15,667 bases of DNA, taken from NCBI GenBank assembly GCA_038217425.1, contig JBBQPM010000166.1, positions 1 to 15,667 on the forward strand, written 5' to 3'. Shown in pieces: positions 1 through 7,182 of the stretch (its first letter is position 1; the number at the start of each line of letters is the position of its first letter). The stretch is from JAIEPT01 sp038217425. GTDB lineage: Bacteria > Planctomycetota > Planctomycetia > Gemmatales > Gemmataceae. The position numbers and the translations under genes are program-made. Under the pieces are notes generated by a model. The model was not told where the DNA came from and did not search any database. It saw only the letters and a program-made list of their open reading frames with translations.

Positions 1-2
1 CC

Positions 3-554
3 AAACGCGACAGCATCTTCACGGAGATGAAGCCGGCAGATCAAGTCGTGACGCTCCATCTGGAAGCGAATCACTATCGCGCCGCGCTCATTGAGTACGC
101 CAAGAAGCAGGGCTCGGTGATCGTCATGCCCGCGCGGCACAACGCGGTGGCGTACGGCAGCATCATGGATCCCAAGAACGAGCAGAACAAGTCGCTTGAC
201 GTCAAGAACCAGCAACTTCGCATCGGCAAGGCGGAACTGATGAAGGTGCTGGGCATCGAGATGCGCATGCAGGGGCTGCCGCCTCGGCCGCAGTTCGTGC
301 ATACGGAAATTTATGGAGGCCACGCGTTAAAGACGGTGCTACGGTATCCCGCGGGGATGGCGCCTGGCGGATATCAAACGGCCCCGCCGCCGCAGGCATT
401 CGCGCCCGGCGCCATGCCTTCGGGCGGCGATTCGGTCCAGACGTCGATCAATCTCGCGGATGACGCGCTGGATCAGTATGCGAACATCACGTTCGCGTCG
501 CAGGAGGCGGCCGCGGAGATTCACAAGAACTGCAAGACCTGCAAACAAAAATGA
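3..554 (+). CDS. Unrecognised protein at the start of the tad cluster, 5'-truncated
   Basis: The frame is open to the left edge of the window (KRDSIFTE precedes the first Met at 27), so the true start is probably outside and this is the C-terminal 183 residues. I do not recognise the family. The visible part has a charged, mixed region with no membrane segment, then a low-complexity Pro/Ala/Gly linker (roughly residues 120-145 of the visible part) and a tail ending NCKTCKQK. The tail contains CxxC but no following His, so it is not a haem c site. It stops 4 bases before the TadG-like gene on the same strand, so it is almost certainly co-transcribed with the tad genes. By position it could be a TadE-like or other accessory pilus protein, but no TadE N-terminal hydrophobic segment is in view. 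Coding status is well supported by context; function is unknown. Confidence 0.7.
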   Translation, partial: KRDSIFTEMKPADQVVTLHLEANHYRAALIEYAKKQGSVIVMPARHNAVAYGSIMDPKNEQNKSLDVKNQQLRIGKAELMKVLGIEMRMQGLPPRPQFVHTEIYGGHALKTVLRYPAGMAPGGYQTAPPPQAFAPGAMPSGGDSVQTSINLADDALDQYANITFASQEAAAEIHKNCKTCKQK

Positions 555-558
555 TGCC

Positions 559-1896
559 ATGATCTATCGGCGAATCCAGCGCGACGCGGGACTGGGCAGG
601 CGCCGAGGCGTCGTCGTCCTGTGGTATCTCTTGTTCATGTCGACGTTCCTGATCGCCATGGCGCTGGCGATGAACACCTGGCGGCTGGTCTTGGCCAAGG
701 TGCAGCAGGGGAACAACACGGACGCCGACGCCTTGGCAGGCGCCGCCATCCTCGCCGACACCCGCCTGCTCCTGGGGGACGAAGCCCAGATCTACAACAA
801 CGTACCTCCGGATCTCCTCACCGACGCAATCGCCGAGATTCAGAAGACTTCGCTCATGAACTTCGTCGACGGGACGGCGTTCTCCGTCCTCGCGGGCGAT
901 ATCTTTTTCGGCCAGCAACAGCTCACGCCGACCTTGAGTTTCACGGCCATCGACCAGGCGTCGGCCACGCCCGCGCAACTCCGGACGATCAACGCCGTGC
1001 GCATCGTCGGGCAGCGGACGGTGGAGCGGAAGAATCAGATTCCCCTGTTCGGCAACGCGTTCACGGGGATCAAGTACGCGCAAGTGGTGACGCAGTCGAC
1101 GGCCGCCCTGGATCGTTACGTGGTCGGTTTCGACTCCGGGCCGTATCCGATCTCGCCGCCGTTCTCGCCCAATCCGAGTCCGTACCCGGCCATTCCGCCC
1201 GCGGGGTCGCTGCAGGTTTCGCCCCTCTTTCCGCTCGCAGTCTTTTCCGATCCCCAGGTCGATCCGAATACTGCGAACGCCGACTCGTGGGAGAAACAGG
1301 TCGAAGGCCCCGCATCCCCGAAGCCGGCGATGGGGGCTATTCCGTACGGCACGTTGACCGTCAAGGTCCATCACGCCTCGCTCTCGGGAGTGACGGCCAA
1401 TGCCGCGCTGCTCAAGATCGGCACGACGACCTATACAGAACTCTACACACAGATGACGGGCGGGGTAACCGCTACGCATTTCGCAGCCTACAAGGCCGGA
1501 ACCGGCGGCACGCAGTTCGTCTTGGACTCAACCACGAACCAGGTAATCGTCGATCATTATGCGGGGCCTTTGCCGGCGACGATCGACTTCGACGACCTGC
1601 AATTCGCGTTGCAGACCGCGGCCAATTCGAACGCTTGTAAGGTTTTTCCGGTCTACATCACGTATGATGTAGGGGGAGGGAAGGTTACGCTCACGCAGTT
1701 CGTCGCCGGCAAGGTTTCGAACGTGATCGTCGCCAAGGACGCGATGAACAATGATTACTTGACGTTCTCGCTCACGCCCTGCCTCGTCGCCACGCCTACC
1801 GCGCTGACGGCGCCCTCTCGGAATGCTGCGTTCGTTCCGCCCGTGCGCCGGTTGCTCGAGAATTTGTACGTCTGCCGGCTGCGGATGTGTGACTAG
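559..1896 (+). CDS. TadG-like pilus assembly membrane protein (Tad/TadE-G N-terminal domain)
   Basis: 445 residues from the ATG at 559. An upstream in-frame ATG at 460 lies inside the preceding gene, and the N-terminus from 559 has the layout expected of the family. A basic stretch (RRIQRD, RRRG) is followed by one membrane helix at about residues 18-40 and then LAKVQQGNNTDADALAGAA. This is the pattern of the Tad N-terminal domain: RRG, helix, then a polar LQxAADAAALA-type segment. The rest is predicted extracytoplasmic, with a Pro/Ser-rich stretch near residues 195-215. Family members are minor pilins or pilus-anchoring proteins that insert by the N-terminal helix. It sits 4 bases after the previous gene and 10 bases before the CpaE-like gene, so it is part of the tad operon. 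The C-terminal two thirds match nothing I recognise. Assignment to TadG rather than a relative is moderate. Confidence 0.75.
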   Translation: MIYRRIQRDAGLGRRRGVVVLWYLLFMSTFLIAMALAMNTWRLVLAKVQQGNNTDADALAGAAILADTRLLLGDEAQIYNNVPPDLLTDAIAEIQKTSLMNFVDGTAFSVLAGDIFFGQQQLTPTLSFTAIDQASATPAQLRTINAVRIVGQRTVERKNQIPLFGNAFTGIKYAQVVTQSTAALDRYVVGFDSGPYPISPPFSPNPSPYPAIPPAGSLQVSPLFPLAVFSDPQVDPNTANADSWEKQVEGPASPKPAMGAIPYGTLTVKVHHASLSGVTANAALLKIGTTTYTELYTQMTGGVTATHFAAYKAGTGGTQFVLDSTTNQVIVDHYAGPLPATIDFDDLQFALQTAANSNACKVFPVYITYDVGGGKVTLTQFVAGKVSNVIVAKDAMNNDYLTFSLTPCLVATPTALTAPSRNAAFVPPVRRLLENLYVCRLRMCD

Positions 1897-1906
1897 AGAG
1901 AACTCC

Positions 1907-3034
1907 ATGCGCACCGTCGTTGCCTTCGATCACGTCGACCAGCGCGATTGGTACCGCCAAATGGTCCTCAACCTCGGGCTGGAGTGCGGCGCCGACGATT
2001 GCGTCCCCTACTCGAAGCTGCACCATCGGCTCGTGGAAGCCGAGGCGGAATTGGTATTGGTTGCGATCGGACACGAGCCGCATCAGGGCGTGGAAGCGAT
2101 CCAGGGCGCGTCGGCTAAAGTCTCGACGCCGATCCTGGCGATCGGTGCAACCGACGACGCCCGTCAGGTGCTCGAGGTGCTCCGCGCCGGCGCCCGCGAG
2201 TTCATCGATATCGACAACGCCCGGGACGAACTCCTCAAGGCGCTCGCCAAGCTGCGCAAGACAGGCGCCGTCTCGTTTCGCAAGGGGCACACGATCAGCG
2301 TCGTCGGCGCCATCCCCGGCACCGGGGTCACCACCGTTGCTTCCGGTCTGGCGTTCGCGCTCCTGGCGCGGGCGCCCAAGCAGGTCGTGCTCGCCGAGCT
2401 TGGAGCCGGCATCCCCGAACTCGCGCTCGATCTGGATCTCAAACCCAAGAACAATGTCGCCGAGGTGCTGCGCGATTGGGACCGCATGGATCTCAAGACC
2501 ATCCGCCAGGCCCTCACCGAACATGCCAGCGGCATGCAAGTCCTCGCCGACGCGCCGGGCACCCTCGAGTCGGCGCCCTTGCAGCCCGCCGCCGGCAAAC
2601 ACATCGTCGCGCTCCTGCGCAGCATTGCCGACTACGTCGTCGTCGATCTGGGCCATCAAATCCTCAACCTCGGCGTCCAGGCGACGCTCGAATTCTCCGA
2701 CCGCGTCGTCGTCGTCTTCCGACTCGACGTCCCCAGCCTTCGGCTCACGCAAGTGCTGCTCAAGAAACTAATCGATCGAGGGACGCCGCTCGAGAAGATC
2801 TGCCTGGTCGGCAACCGTTACGGCCAGCGTCGGCAGATCGCCTGGCGCAAGGCGGAGGAGACGCTCGGGACGAAGGTCGCCCACTGGGTTCCCGACGATC
2901 CGGGGCGCGTCAACTATGCGATCAACCAGGGATATTCCGTGCTGCAGGGGAGCCGCTGGGCGAAGATCGCGCGCACCTTCGATCAGATCGCCCATTCCGT
3001 GAACGGCGTCAGTAAATCGAAGCCCAGCGGGTGA
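1907..3034 (+). CDS. cpaE: CpaE/TadZ-like pilus localisation ATPase with degenerate P-loop
   Basis: 375 residues from ATG 1907, preceded by AGAGAG at 1895-1900 that overlaps the TadG-like stop. Residues 1-115 form a pseudo-receiver domain (PILAIG...VLRAGAREFID), as in CpaE. Residues 128-360 form a MinD/ParA-type NTPase fold: beta strand TISVVGA, P-loop region GAIPGTGVTT (134-143), ALDLDLKP, and a Walker-B-like YVVVDLG strand. CpaE/TadZ proteins place the Tad machine at a cell site. The signature is damaged: both lysines of KGGxGK[ST]T are replaced (Ile136, Val141), and the usual acidic DLDLQFGD segment reads AELGAGIPE. ATP hydrolysis may therefore be lost, and a scaffold role is possible. The last residues (KPSG) and the TGA stop are encoded by an inverted repeat that starts at 3020. 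It lies directly upstream of cpaF. Confidence 0.85.
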   Translation: MRTVVAFDHVDQRDWYRQMVLNLGLECGADDCVPYSKLHHRLVEAEAELVLVAIGHEPHQGVEAIQGASAKVSTPILAIGATDDARQVLEVLRAGAREFIDIDNARDELLKALAKLRKTGAVSFRKGHTISVVGAIPGTGVTTVASGLAFALLARAPKQVVLAELGAGIPELALDLDLKPKNNVAEVLRDWDRMDLKTIRQALTEHASGMQVLADAPGTLESAPLQPAAGKHIVALLRSIADYVVVDLGHQILNLGVQATLEFSDRVVVVFRLDVPSLRLTQVLLKKLIDRGTPLEKICLVGNRYGQRRQIAWRKAEETLGTKVAHWVPDDPGRVNYAINQGYSVLQGSRWAKIARTFDQIAHSVNGVSKSKPSG

Positions 3035-3106
3035 GGTACTCCGAACCCCTGGGATTTTCACGCGGGCTGCATCCCAAGGGTTCGGAGTACCTCACCCGTT
3101 GGGCTT
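3020..3106. repeat. Inverted repeat family A, copy 1 (87 bp), overlapping the cpaE stop
   Basis: Arms 3020-3055 and 3071-3106 (36 bp each) are reverse complements with two differences, and the loop is 15 bases (3056-3070). Ends are AAGCCCA / TGGGCTT. The core GAGGTACTCCGAACCC is shared with copies at 12555 and 14797. The two differences are one G:T and one C:A, so each strand keeps one wobble pair. The cpaE TGA (3032-3034) lies in the left arm. cpaF begins 26 bases after the right arm. Confidence 0.95.
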
Positions 3107-3132
3107 ATCGACGTCTTACCAGGAATTTGGTC

Positions 3133-4521
3133 ATGGCATTCTTTTCCGACGACCCGCTGAAGCCCGCTCCGTCGTTCCCGCAGCGCTTTCAAAAGCTCAA
3201 GGCGGAGATCCATCGGCAAATCGTCGAAACCATCGACATCTCTCGGCTCGGCCACTGGAAGCAAGAACGCCTGCGCCGCGAGATCCGCAACCTCGCGCTG
3301 CAGATGACGCAGAACACGCCCGAACTGCTCAACGAGGCGGACCGCGAACGTCTGCTCGACGAGATCATGGCCGAGATTTTCGGGCTGGGGCCGCTCGAGC
3401 CGCTGATGAAGGATCCGCAGATCAGCGACATCCTGGTGAACGGTCCGAATCAAGTCTTCATCGAACGGCACGGCCGGCTGGAGAAGACGAACCTGGTTTT
3501 CGCCGACGATGCCCATTTGATGCAGATCATTCAGCGGATCGCGGCGCGGGTCGGTCGGCGCGCGGACGAGATGTCGCCGATGGTCGACGCGCGCTTGCCG
3601 GACGGTTCGCGCGTGAACGCGATCGTGCCGCCGTTGTCGCTGGAGGGCCCGGTGCTGTCGATTCGGCGTTTCGGCATTCGGCTCACCAGCGACGACATGA
3701 TCGCCAACGCCACCATGCCCGCGGACTTTCTCGAGCTACTAAAGGCCGTCGTCGCCGCCCGCATCAGCCTCATGGTGTCCGGCGGCACCGGCTCCGGCAA
3801 GACGACGCTTCTGAACATCCTTTCGCGTTTCATTCCGACGGAAGAACGGCTCGTCACCATTGAGGACTCCGCCGAACTGAAACTGCAGCAGCCCCACGTC
3901 GTTCGGCTCGAGACCCGGCCCGCCAACCTCGAAGGCGTGGGCGAAGTCAAGCAGCGCGATCTCGTCCGCAACAGCCTGCGCATGCGCCCCGACCGCATCA
4001 TCCTGGGCGAAGTCCGCGGGCCTGAAGCGCTCGACATGCTCCAGGCGATGAACACGGGCCACGAGGGTTCGCTGACGACAATCCACGCCAACGATCCGCG
4101 CGACGCCCTCACGCGTCTGGAGATCATGGTGATGATGGCGGGCTTCGACATGCCGGTGCCGGTCATTCGCCAGTACATCGCGTCGGCCCTGAACATGGTG
4201 ATTCAGCTCTCGCGGCTCAAGGGGGGCCCGCGCAAGATCATGCGCATCTCCGAAATCGTCGCCTACCGCAAGAGTCGCTACGTGCTCAAGGACATATTCG
4301 GCTTTCGGCAAACGGGCGTGAAAAACGGCGTCGCGCTGGGCGAGTTCTTCGCGACCGGGTACGTGCCGAAGTTCCTGGCGAAGCTAGAAGCCGGGGGCGT
4401 TGAGCTGCGTTCGGACTTGTTCGACAAGCGCGTCTTCGCGCCGCCGACGCCGGTCGAATTGCGCAAATCGACGACCCTGCGCGTGAGCGGGCCCGCGGCC
4501 CAGGCGGCGCCCAAGCCATGA
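3133..4521 (+). CDS. cpaF: Tad secretion ATPase CpaF/TadA (type II/IV secretion ATPase family)
   Basis: 462 residues. I chose ATG 3133 because AGGA lies at 3121-3124 and MAFFSDDPLKP begins normal sequence; the frame is open back to 3031, but that part is only inverted-repeat sequence (RYSEP-type peptide). Features in order: N-terminal helical domain (about 15-90), PAS-like N2 domain with FGLGPLEPLMKD and SDILVNGP (83-104), Walker A GGTGSGKTT (217-225), Asp box TIEDSAEL (242-249), Walker B RIILGEVRG (288-296) and His box TGHEGSLTTIHAN (308-320). All catalytic motifs are intact and the length is normal. It should be a cytoplasmic hexamer that powers Flp pilin assembly, docking on TadB and TadC. 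Its stop overlaps the tadB start (ATGA), implying translational coupling. An Ala/Pro-rich tail ends the protein. Confidence 0.96.
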   Translation: MAFFSDDPLKPAPSFPQRFQKLKAEIHRQIVETIDISRLGHWKQERLRREIRNLALQMTQNTPELLNEADRERLLDEIMAEIFGLGPLEPLMKDPQISDILVNGPNQVFIERHGRLEKTNLVFADDAHLMQIIQRIAARVGRRADEMSPMVDARLPDGSRVNAIVPPLSLEGPVLSIRRFGIRLTSDDMIANATMPADFLELLKAVVAARISLMVSGGTGSGKTTLLNILSRFIPTEERLVTIEDSAELKLQQPHVVRLETRPANLEGVGEVKQRDLVRNSLRMRPDRIILGEVRGPEALDMLQAMNTGHEGSLTTIHANDPRDALTRLEIMVMMAGFDMPVPVIRQYIASALNMVIQLSRLKGGPRKIMRISEIVAYRKSRYVLKDIFGFRQTGVKNGVALGEFFATGYVPKFLAKLEAGGVELRSDLFDKRVFAPPTPVELRKSTTLRVSGPAAQAAPKP

Positions 4522-5432
4522 TGGAATTCCTTCCCTACGCCCTCGGCGTCGCCGCGGCGCTTGTGCTCATCACCTTGTTTCTGGGCAGCCGATACCTTCT
4601 CGAAACCCGGCGCCGAACGCTCGCCGAACGCTTGCAAGAACCCGATGAAGAAGGCGACCTCGATCTCCTTTCAGAACTGGGCAAGAACAAGAATCAAACC
4701 AACTCCAGCCTCGTCGAAAACACCGGCCTCGATCTCACCGGCAATCAGGCCACCGGCTGGATTCTCCTCAGCGCCATGATCCTCGGCGCCGGCATGTTTC
4801 TCGTCCGTGGCGAATGGTGGATGGGTCTCATCGGGCTCGGTCTCGGGGGGCTCGGCACCTTCGTCAGCTTCTACTTCTTCAAGGCTCGCTATCGCAATCA
4901 GATCCAGAACCAGCTCCCCGACACGTTCTACCTCCTGGCCCGTTCGCTCCGTGCCGGGCTCAGTCTGGAGCAGGCGATCCTCATGCTCGGCAACCAGGGG
5001 CTGGAGCCGTTGGCGAGCGAGTTCAAACGCTGTTCCTCGCAGGTTCGCCTGGGGCTGTCGATTCCGACGGCGCTCAGCAACATGGCCCAGCGACTGGAGC
5101 TCGTCGACTTCAACGCCTTCGTCTCCGCCATCGGACTCTTTCAGAATACCGGCGGCAATCTGCCGCTCATCCTCGACCGCCTGGCTTCCAGCACGCGCGA
5201 TTTCGTGCAGTTTCGCAATCACTTTCGCTCGGCGACGGCGCTCGCGCGCATCTCCTCCTACGCGATTGCCGCTGCCCCTCCGCTGATCTTTTTGCTATAC
5301 TCCTTTATCGACCCGGAATACATTCAAGACTTCTTTACCACCCGGCTCGGGCTGCTGCTCCTGGGCAGCGCCATCGCTCTCGAAATCATCGGCATCCTGT
5401 GGCTCCGTTACCTGCTGAAATCGGAAATCTGA
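4518..5432 (+). CDS. tadB: Tad pilus inner-membrane platform protein TadB (T2SSF domain)
   Basis: 304 residues. ATG at 4518 or 4521 (MMEF); the first overlaps the cpaF TGA. Membrane helices are predicted near residues 7-24, 80-96, 102-121, 248-262 and 277-298. Between the second pair and the last pair is a T2SSF/GspF-type cytoplasmic domain (about 130-245) with the typical LPDTFYLLARSLRAGLSLEQA segment and a second half FVSAIGLFQNTGGNLPLILDRLA. TadB and TadC together form the membrane platform on which the CpaF hexamer acts. The gene is followed after 3 bases by tadC. Nothing is missing compared with the family. Confidence 0.93.
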   Translation: MMEFLPYALGVAAALVLITLFLGSRYLLETRRRTLAERLQEPDEEGDLDLLSELGKNKNQTNSSLVENTGLDLTGNQATGWILLSAMILGAGMFLVRGEWWMGLIGLGLGGLGTFVSFYFFKARYRNQIQNQLPDTFYLLARSLRAGLSLEQAILMLGNQGLEPLASEFKRCSSQVRLGLSIPTALSNMAQRLELVDFNAFVSAIGLFQNTGGNLPLILDRLASSTRDFVQFRNHFRSATALARISSYAIAAAPPLIFLLYSFIDPEYIQDFFTTRLGLLLLGSAIALEIIGILWLRYLLKSEI

Positions 5433-5435
5433 CGC

Positions 5436-6404
5436 ATGGAATGGCTCGACTGGACCATCTACGGCCTCATCTTCATCCTGGTGGCGGGAGTTTCTTACTC
5501 TACCATCGCGTGGCTGAGCGAACTGCGCCGGCAGAAATCCGACCGCCTGGAGAACCTCGACGAGGATGAGGAGCCGCTCGTTTTGGGCGATCTCACGCCG
5601 CTCCTGGCGTCGCAGTCGCCGATCTTTTCCGCGAAGCGCAAGGTGCTGCAGCAGGAGCTGCGCGAGGCCGGGTATTATCGGCCCACCGCGCTCATGGAAT
5701 ACGCCGCCATCCGCGCGATCCTGATCCTGGTTCCCTTGGGCGTCACGCTCGCCGTCGCGATGCTGTCCGATCCGGAGTATCTCACCTGGATCGTCGCCGT
5801 TGGCCTCGCTGCCTCGGTGCTCGGCTACTCCTTCCCGCGCGTCATCGTCAACATGCAGGCGCGCACCCGCAGCCGGGAAATCGAACGAGGCCTCCCCATG
5901 GCCATCGATCTCTTGAGCCTCGGACTCACCGGCGGACAAAACATCTTCACCTCGCTCAAACGTGTGAGCCGAGAATTGCGCGGCGCGTTCCCCATCCTAG
6001 CGGAGGAACTCGAAATCGTGCACAACCAGGCCGAACTCGGCAGCCTGGAACTCGCCCTGCAGCAGTTCGCCAACCGCACCAACATCCAGGAAGTCCGCAC
6101 GTTGGCGCTCGTCCTGGCCCAGTCCGAACGTCTGGGGAGCGACATCTCGCAGGCCCTGTTCGAATTCTCGGGCAACTTCCGCACCAACCTCAAACAGCGG
6201 GCCGAGGGATACGCCAACCGCGCCAGCTTCTGGATGCTGTTCCCTACGATTTTTTGCCTCTGGCTGCCGTCGATCATCATTCTGCTCGGCCCGCTGCTCA
6301 AAGAGTTGCGCGAGAAGGTCGACACGGCCAAGGGGCATCCCGAGCTATTCAAGGCGAACGTCACCAAGACGCTCGAGGAACTTACGGGCAAAAAGAAGAA
6401 GTAA
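5436..6404 (+). CDS. tadC: Tad pilus inner-membrane platform protein TadC (T2SSF domain)
   Basis: 322 residues from ATG 5436, 3 bases after the tadB stop. Predicted membrane helices lie at about 8-27, 92-110, 117-134 and 267-288. The T2SSF domain spans about 150-265, with RGLPMAIDLLSLGLTGGQN and, in the second half, RTLALVLAQSERLGSDISQALFEF. The basic C-terminus ends ELTGKKKK. It is the last gene of the tad operon visible here: a structured inverted-repeat element follows about a dozen bases after the stop, and the next gene is on the other strand. Confidence 0.93.
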   Translation: MEWLDWTIYGLIFILVAGVSYSTIAWLSELRRQKSDRLENLDEDEEPLVLGDLTPLLASQSPIFSAKRKVLQQELREAGYYRPTALMEYAAIRAILILVPLGVTLAVAMLSDPEYLTWIVAVGLAASVLGYSFPRVIVNMQARTRSREIERGLPMAIDLLSLGLTGGQNIFTSLKRVSRELRGAFPILAEELEIVHNQAELGSLELALQQFANRTNIQEVRTLALVLAQSERLGSDISQALFEFSGNFRTNLKQRAEGYANRASFWMLFPTIFCLWLPSIIILLGPLLKELREKVDTAKGHPELFKANVTKTLEELTGKKKK

Positions 6405-6416
6405 GGCGTCGCGCGT

Positions 6417-6514
6417 CAATGATCGCTCGGGAGCCCGCAGCGCCAGCAAGGACAGATTCGATCCTTGCTGGCGCCGCGGGCTCCGACAGACTACTGTCGA
6501 TCGAGCGATTGTTG
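6417..6514. repeat. Inverted repeat family B, copy 1, in a three-way-junction arrangement
   Basis: Three stems abut. The outer stem is 6417-6429 with 6502-6514 (13 bp, two mismatches that are wobble pairs on one strand). Hairpin one is 6430-6452 with 6462-6484 (23 bp, one mismatch, 9-base loop). Hairpin two is 6485-6489 with 6494-6498 (5 bp, 4-base loop). The big hairpin begins GGAGCCCGCAGCGC, shared with 13330. It lies between the convergent tadC and receiver genes, so it could end transcription from both sides, although there is no T-run. Confidence 0.9.
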
Positions 6515-6532
6515 CGCACTTCGCCCACGCCC

Positions 6533-6898
6533 TCATTTTCCGCCCTTCGCGAACCAGCCTGCCAGCTCCGTCGGCAGCTCCTCCACGAACTTGCTGCGCG
6601 GCAAAACCAGGTCCGTCCCCGCCTCCCGCGCCCGTTTCAGCGTGGCCGCGTCGACGTGCGAGCCGTAGCCGACCAGATACGGCGTGCCGCAGCTTTTGAG
6701 CGCCGCCACGACTTCGTCGATCGCCAATCCCGGATGATTCAGATCGAGCAGCACGCACGCCGGCGCCTCCGCGGCCGCGGCGCGCAGCAGGTCGGCGGGC
6801 GTTCGTTTCGACTTGAGCGTCAGGCCCAGAAGCTGCGCCGTCCCCGCGATTCGGCTGATGAAAATCAAGTCTTCGGAGAGGAGTAGGCCGACGTTCAT
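6533..6898 (-). CDS. Single-domain response-regulator receiver-like protein
   Basis: 121 residues from the ATG at 6898; a TTG 18 bases further upstream would add MHESSP and is less likely. The order of secondary structure fits a CheY-like fold: MNVGLLLSEDLIF (acid pair Glu9/Asp10), ACVLLDLNHPG with Asp52 as the probable phosphoacceptor, YLVGYGSHVD with Ser80 in the Thr/Ser position, and AGTDLVLPRSKF with Lys103 near the conserved Lys. No output domain is present. It may be a stand-alone phospho-relay protein or a receiver that no longer signals. No histidine kinase is adjacent. It converges on tadC across the family B repeat and diverges from the small ORF at 6940. A link to pilus control is possible but not shown. 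Confidence 0.75.
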   Translation of the reverse strand: MNVGLLLSEDLIFISRIAGTAQLLGLTLKSKRTPADLLRAAAAEAPACVLLDLNHPGLAIDEVVAALKSCGTPYLVGYGSHVDAATLKRAREAGTDLVLPRSKFVEELPTELAGWFAKGGK

Positions 6899-6939
6899 TG
6901 GACTGGACTCGTGCAAATGGGGCGATTATCATCGGGAGG

Positions 6940-7101
6940 ATGGACGAAGCGCACGAAAGCGAGTTTCCGCCGTTGTTGCCCGCCGGCTTTCATCCGCTGA
7001 CGAGGGAGCGACTGCGCGAGCTTTCGTTCGCCGGATCGCAGACGCGTGCCGAGATTATGTTAGAATTTGAGGAGACGGCAGCCAAACTTTCGCAGGCATG
7101 A
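6940..7101 (+). CDS. Small 53-residue ORF, possible N-terminal remnant of a DUF6932-like gene
   Basis: The frame runs from ATG 6940 (or TTG 6898) to TGA 7101. The peptide has an N-terminal pattern FPPLLPAGFHPLTRERLRELSF followed by RAEIMLEFEETAAKL. From memory this resembles the start of DUF6932-type proteins (PPLLPPGxHxLT, then R..IM), which are normally around 150 residues; here only about 50 residues exist before the stop. GGGAGG touches the ATG with no spacer, so initiation is doubtful. It could be a short complete gene, a truncated one or a frameshifted one. The gene downstream is DUF1501, 81 bases away. Low to moderate confidence that it is expressed. Confidence 0.4.
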   Translation: MDEAHESEFPPLLPAGFHPLTRERLRELSFAGSQTRAEIMLEFEETAAKLSQA

Positions 7102-7106
7102 ATCCG

Positions 7107-7127
7107 CGGCGAGATGTGAACTCGCCG
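7107..7127. promoter_or_regulatory. Small hairpin upstream of the DUF1501 gene
   Basis: A 7-bp perfect stem (CGGCGAG, 7107-7113; CTCGCCG, 7121-7127) with a 7-base loop lies between the stop of the small ORF and the DUF1501 start. No T-run follows. It may be a weak transcript barrier or leader structure, or chance in GC-rich DNA. Confidence 0.35.
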
Positions 7128-7182
7128 AGCATTTGGCGATGCTGGAAGCGAAACAATCCCTGATCCCCGTCGAGACTCCCAC

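Noticed and set aside
531..551. Haem c binding site in the CKTCKQK tail
   Set aside because: CxxC is followed by Lys instead of His.
487..1479. 330-codon open frame on the - strand
   Set aside because: Arg-rich shadow of the TadG-like gene with no ribosome binding site or family pattern.
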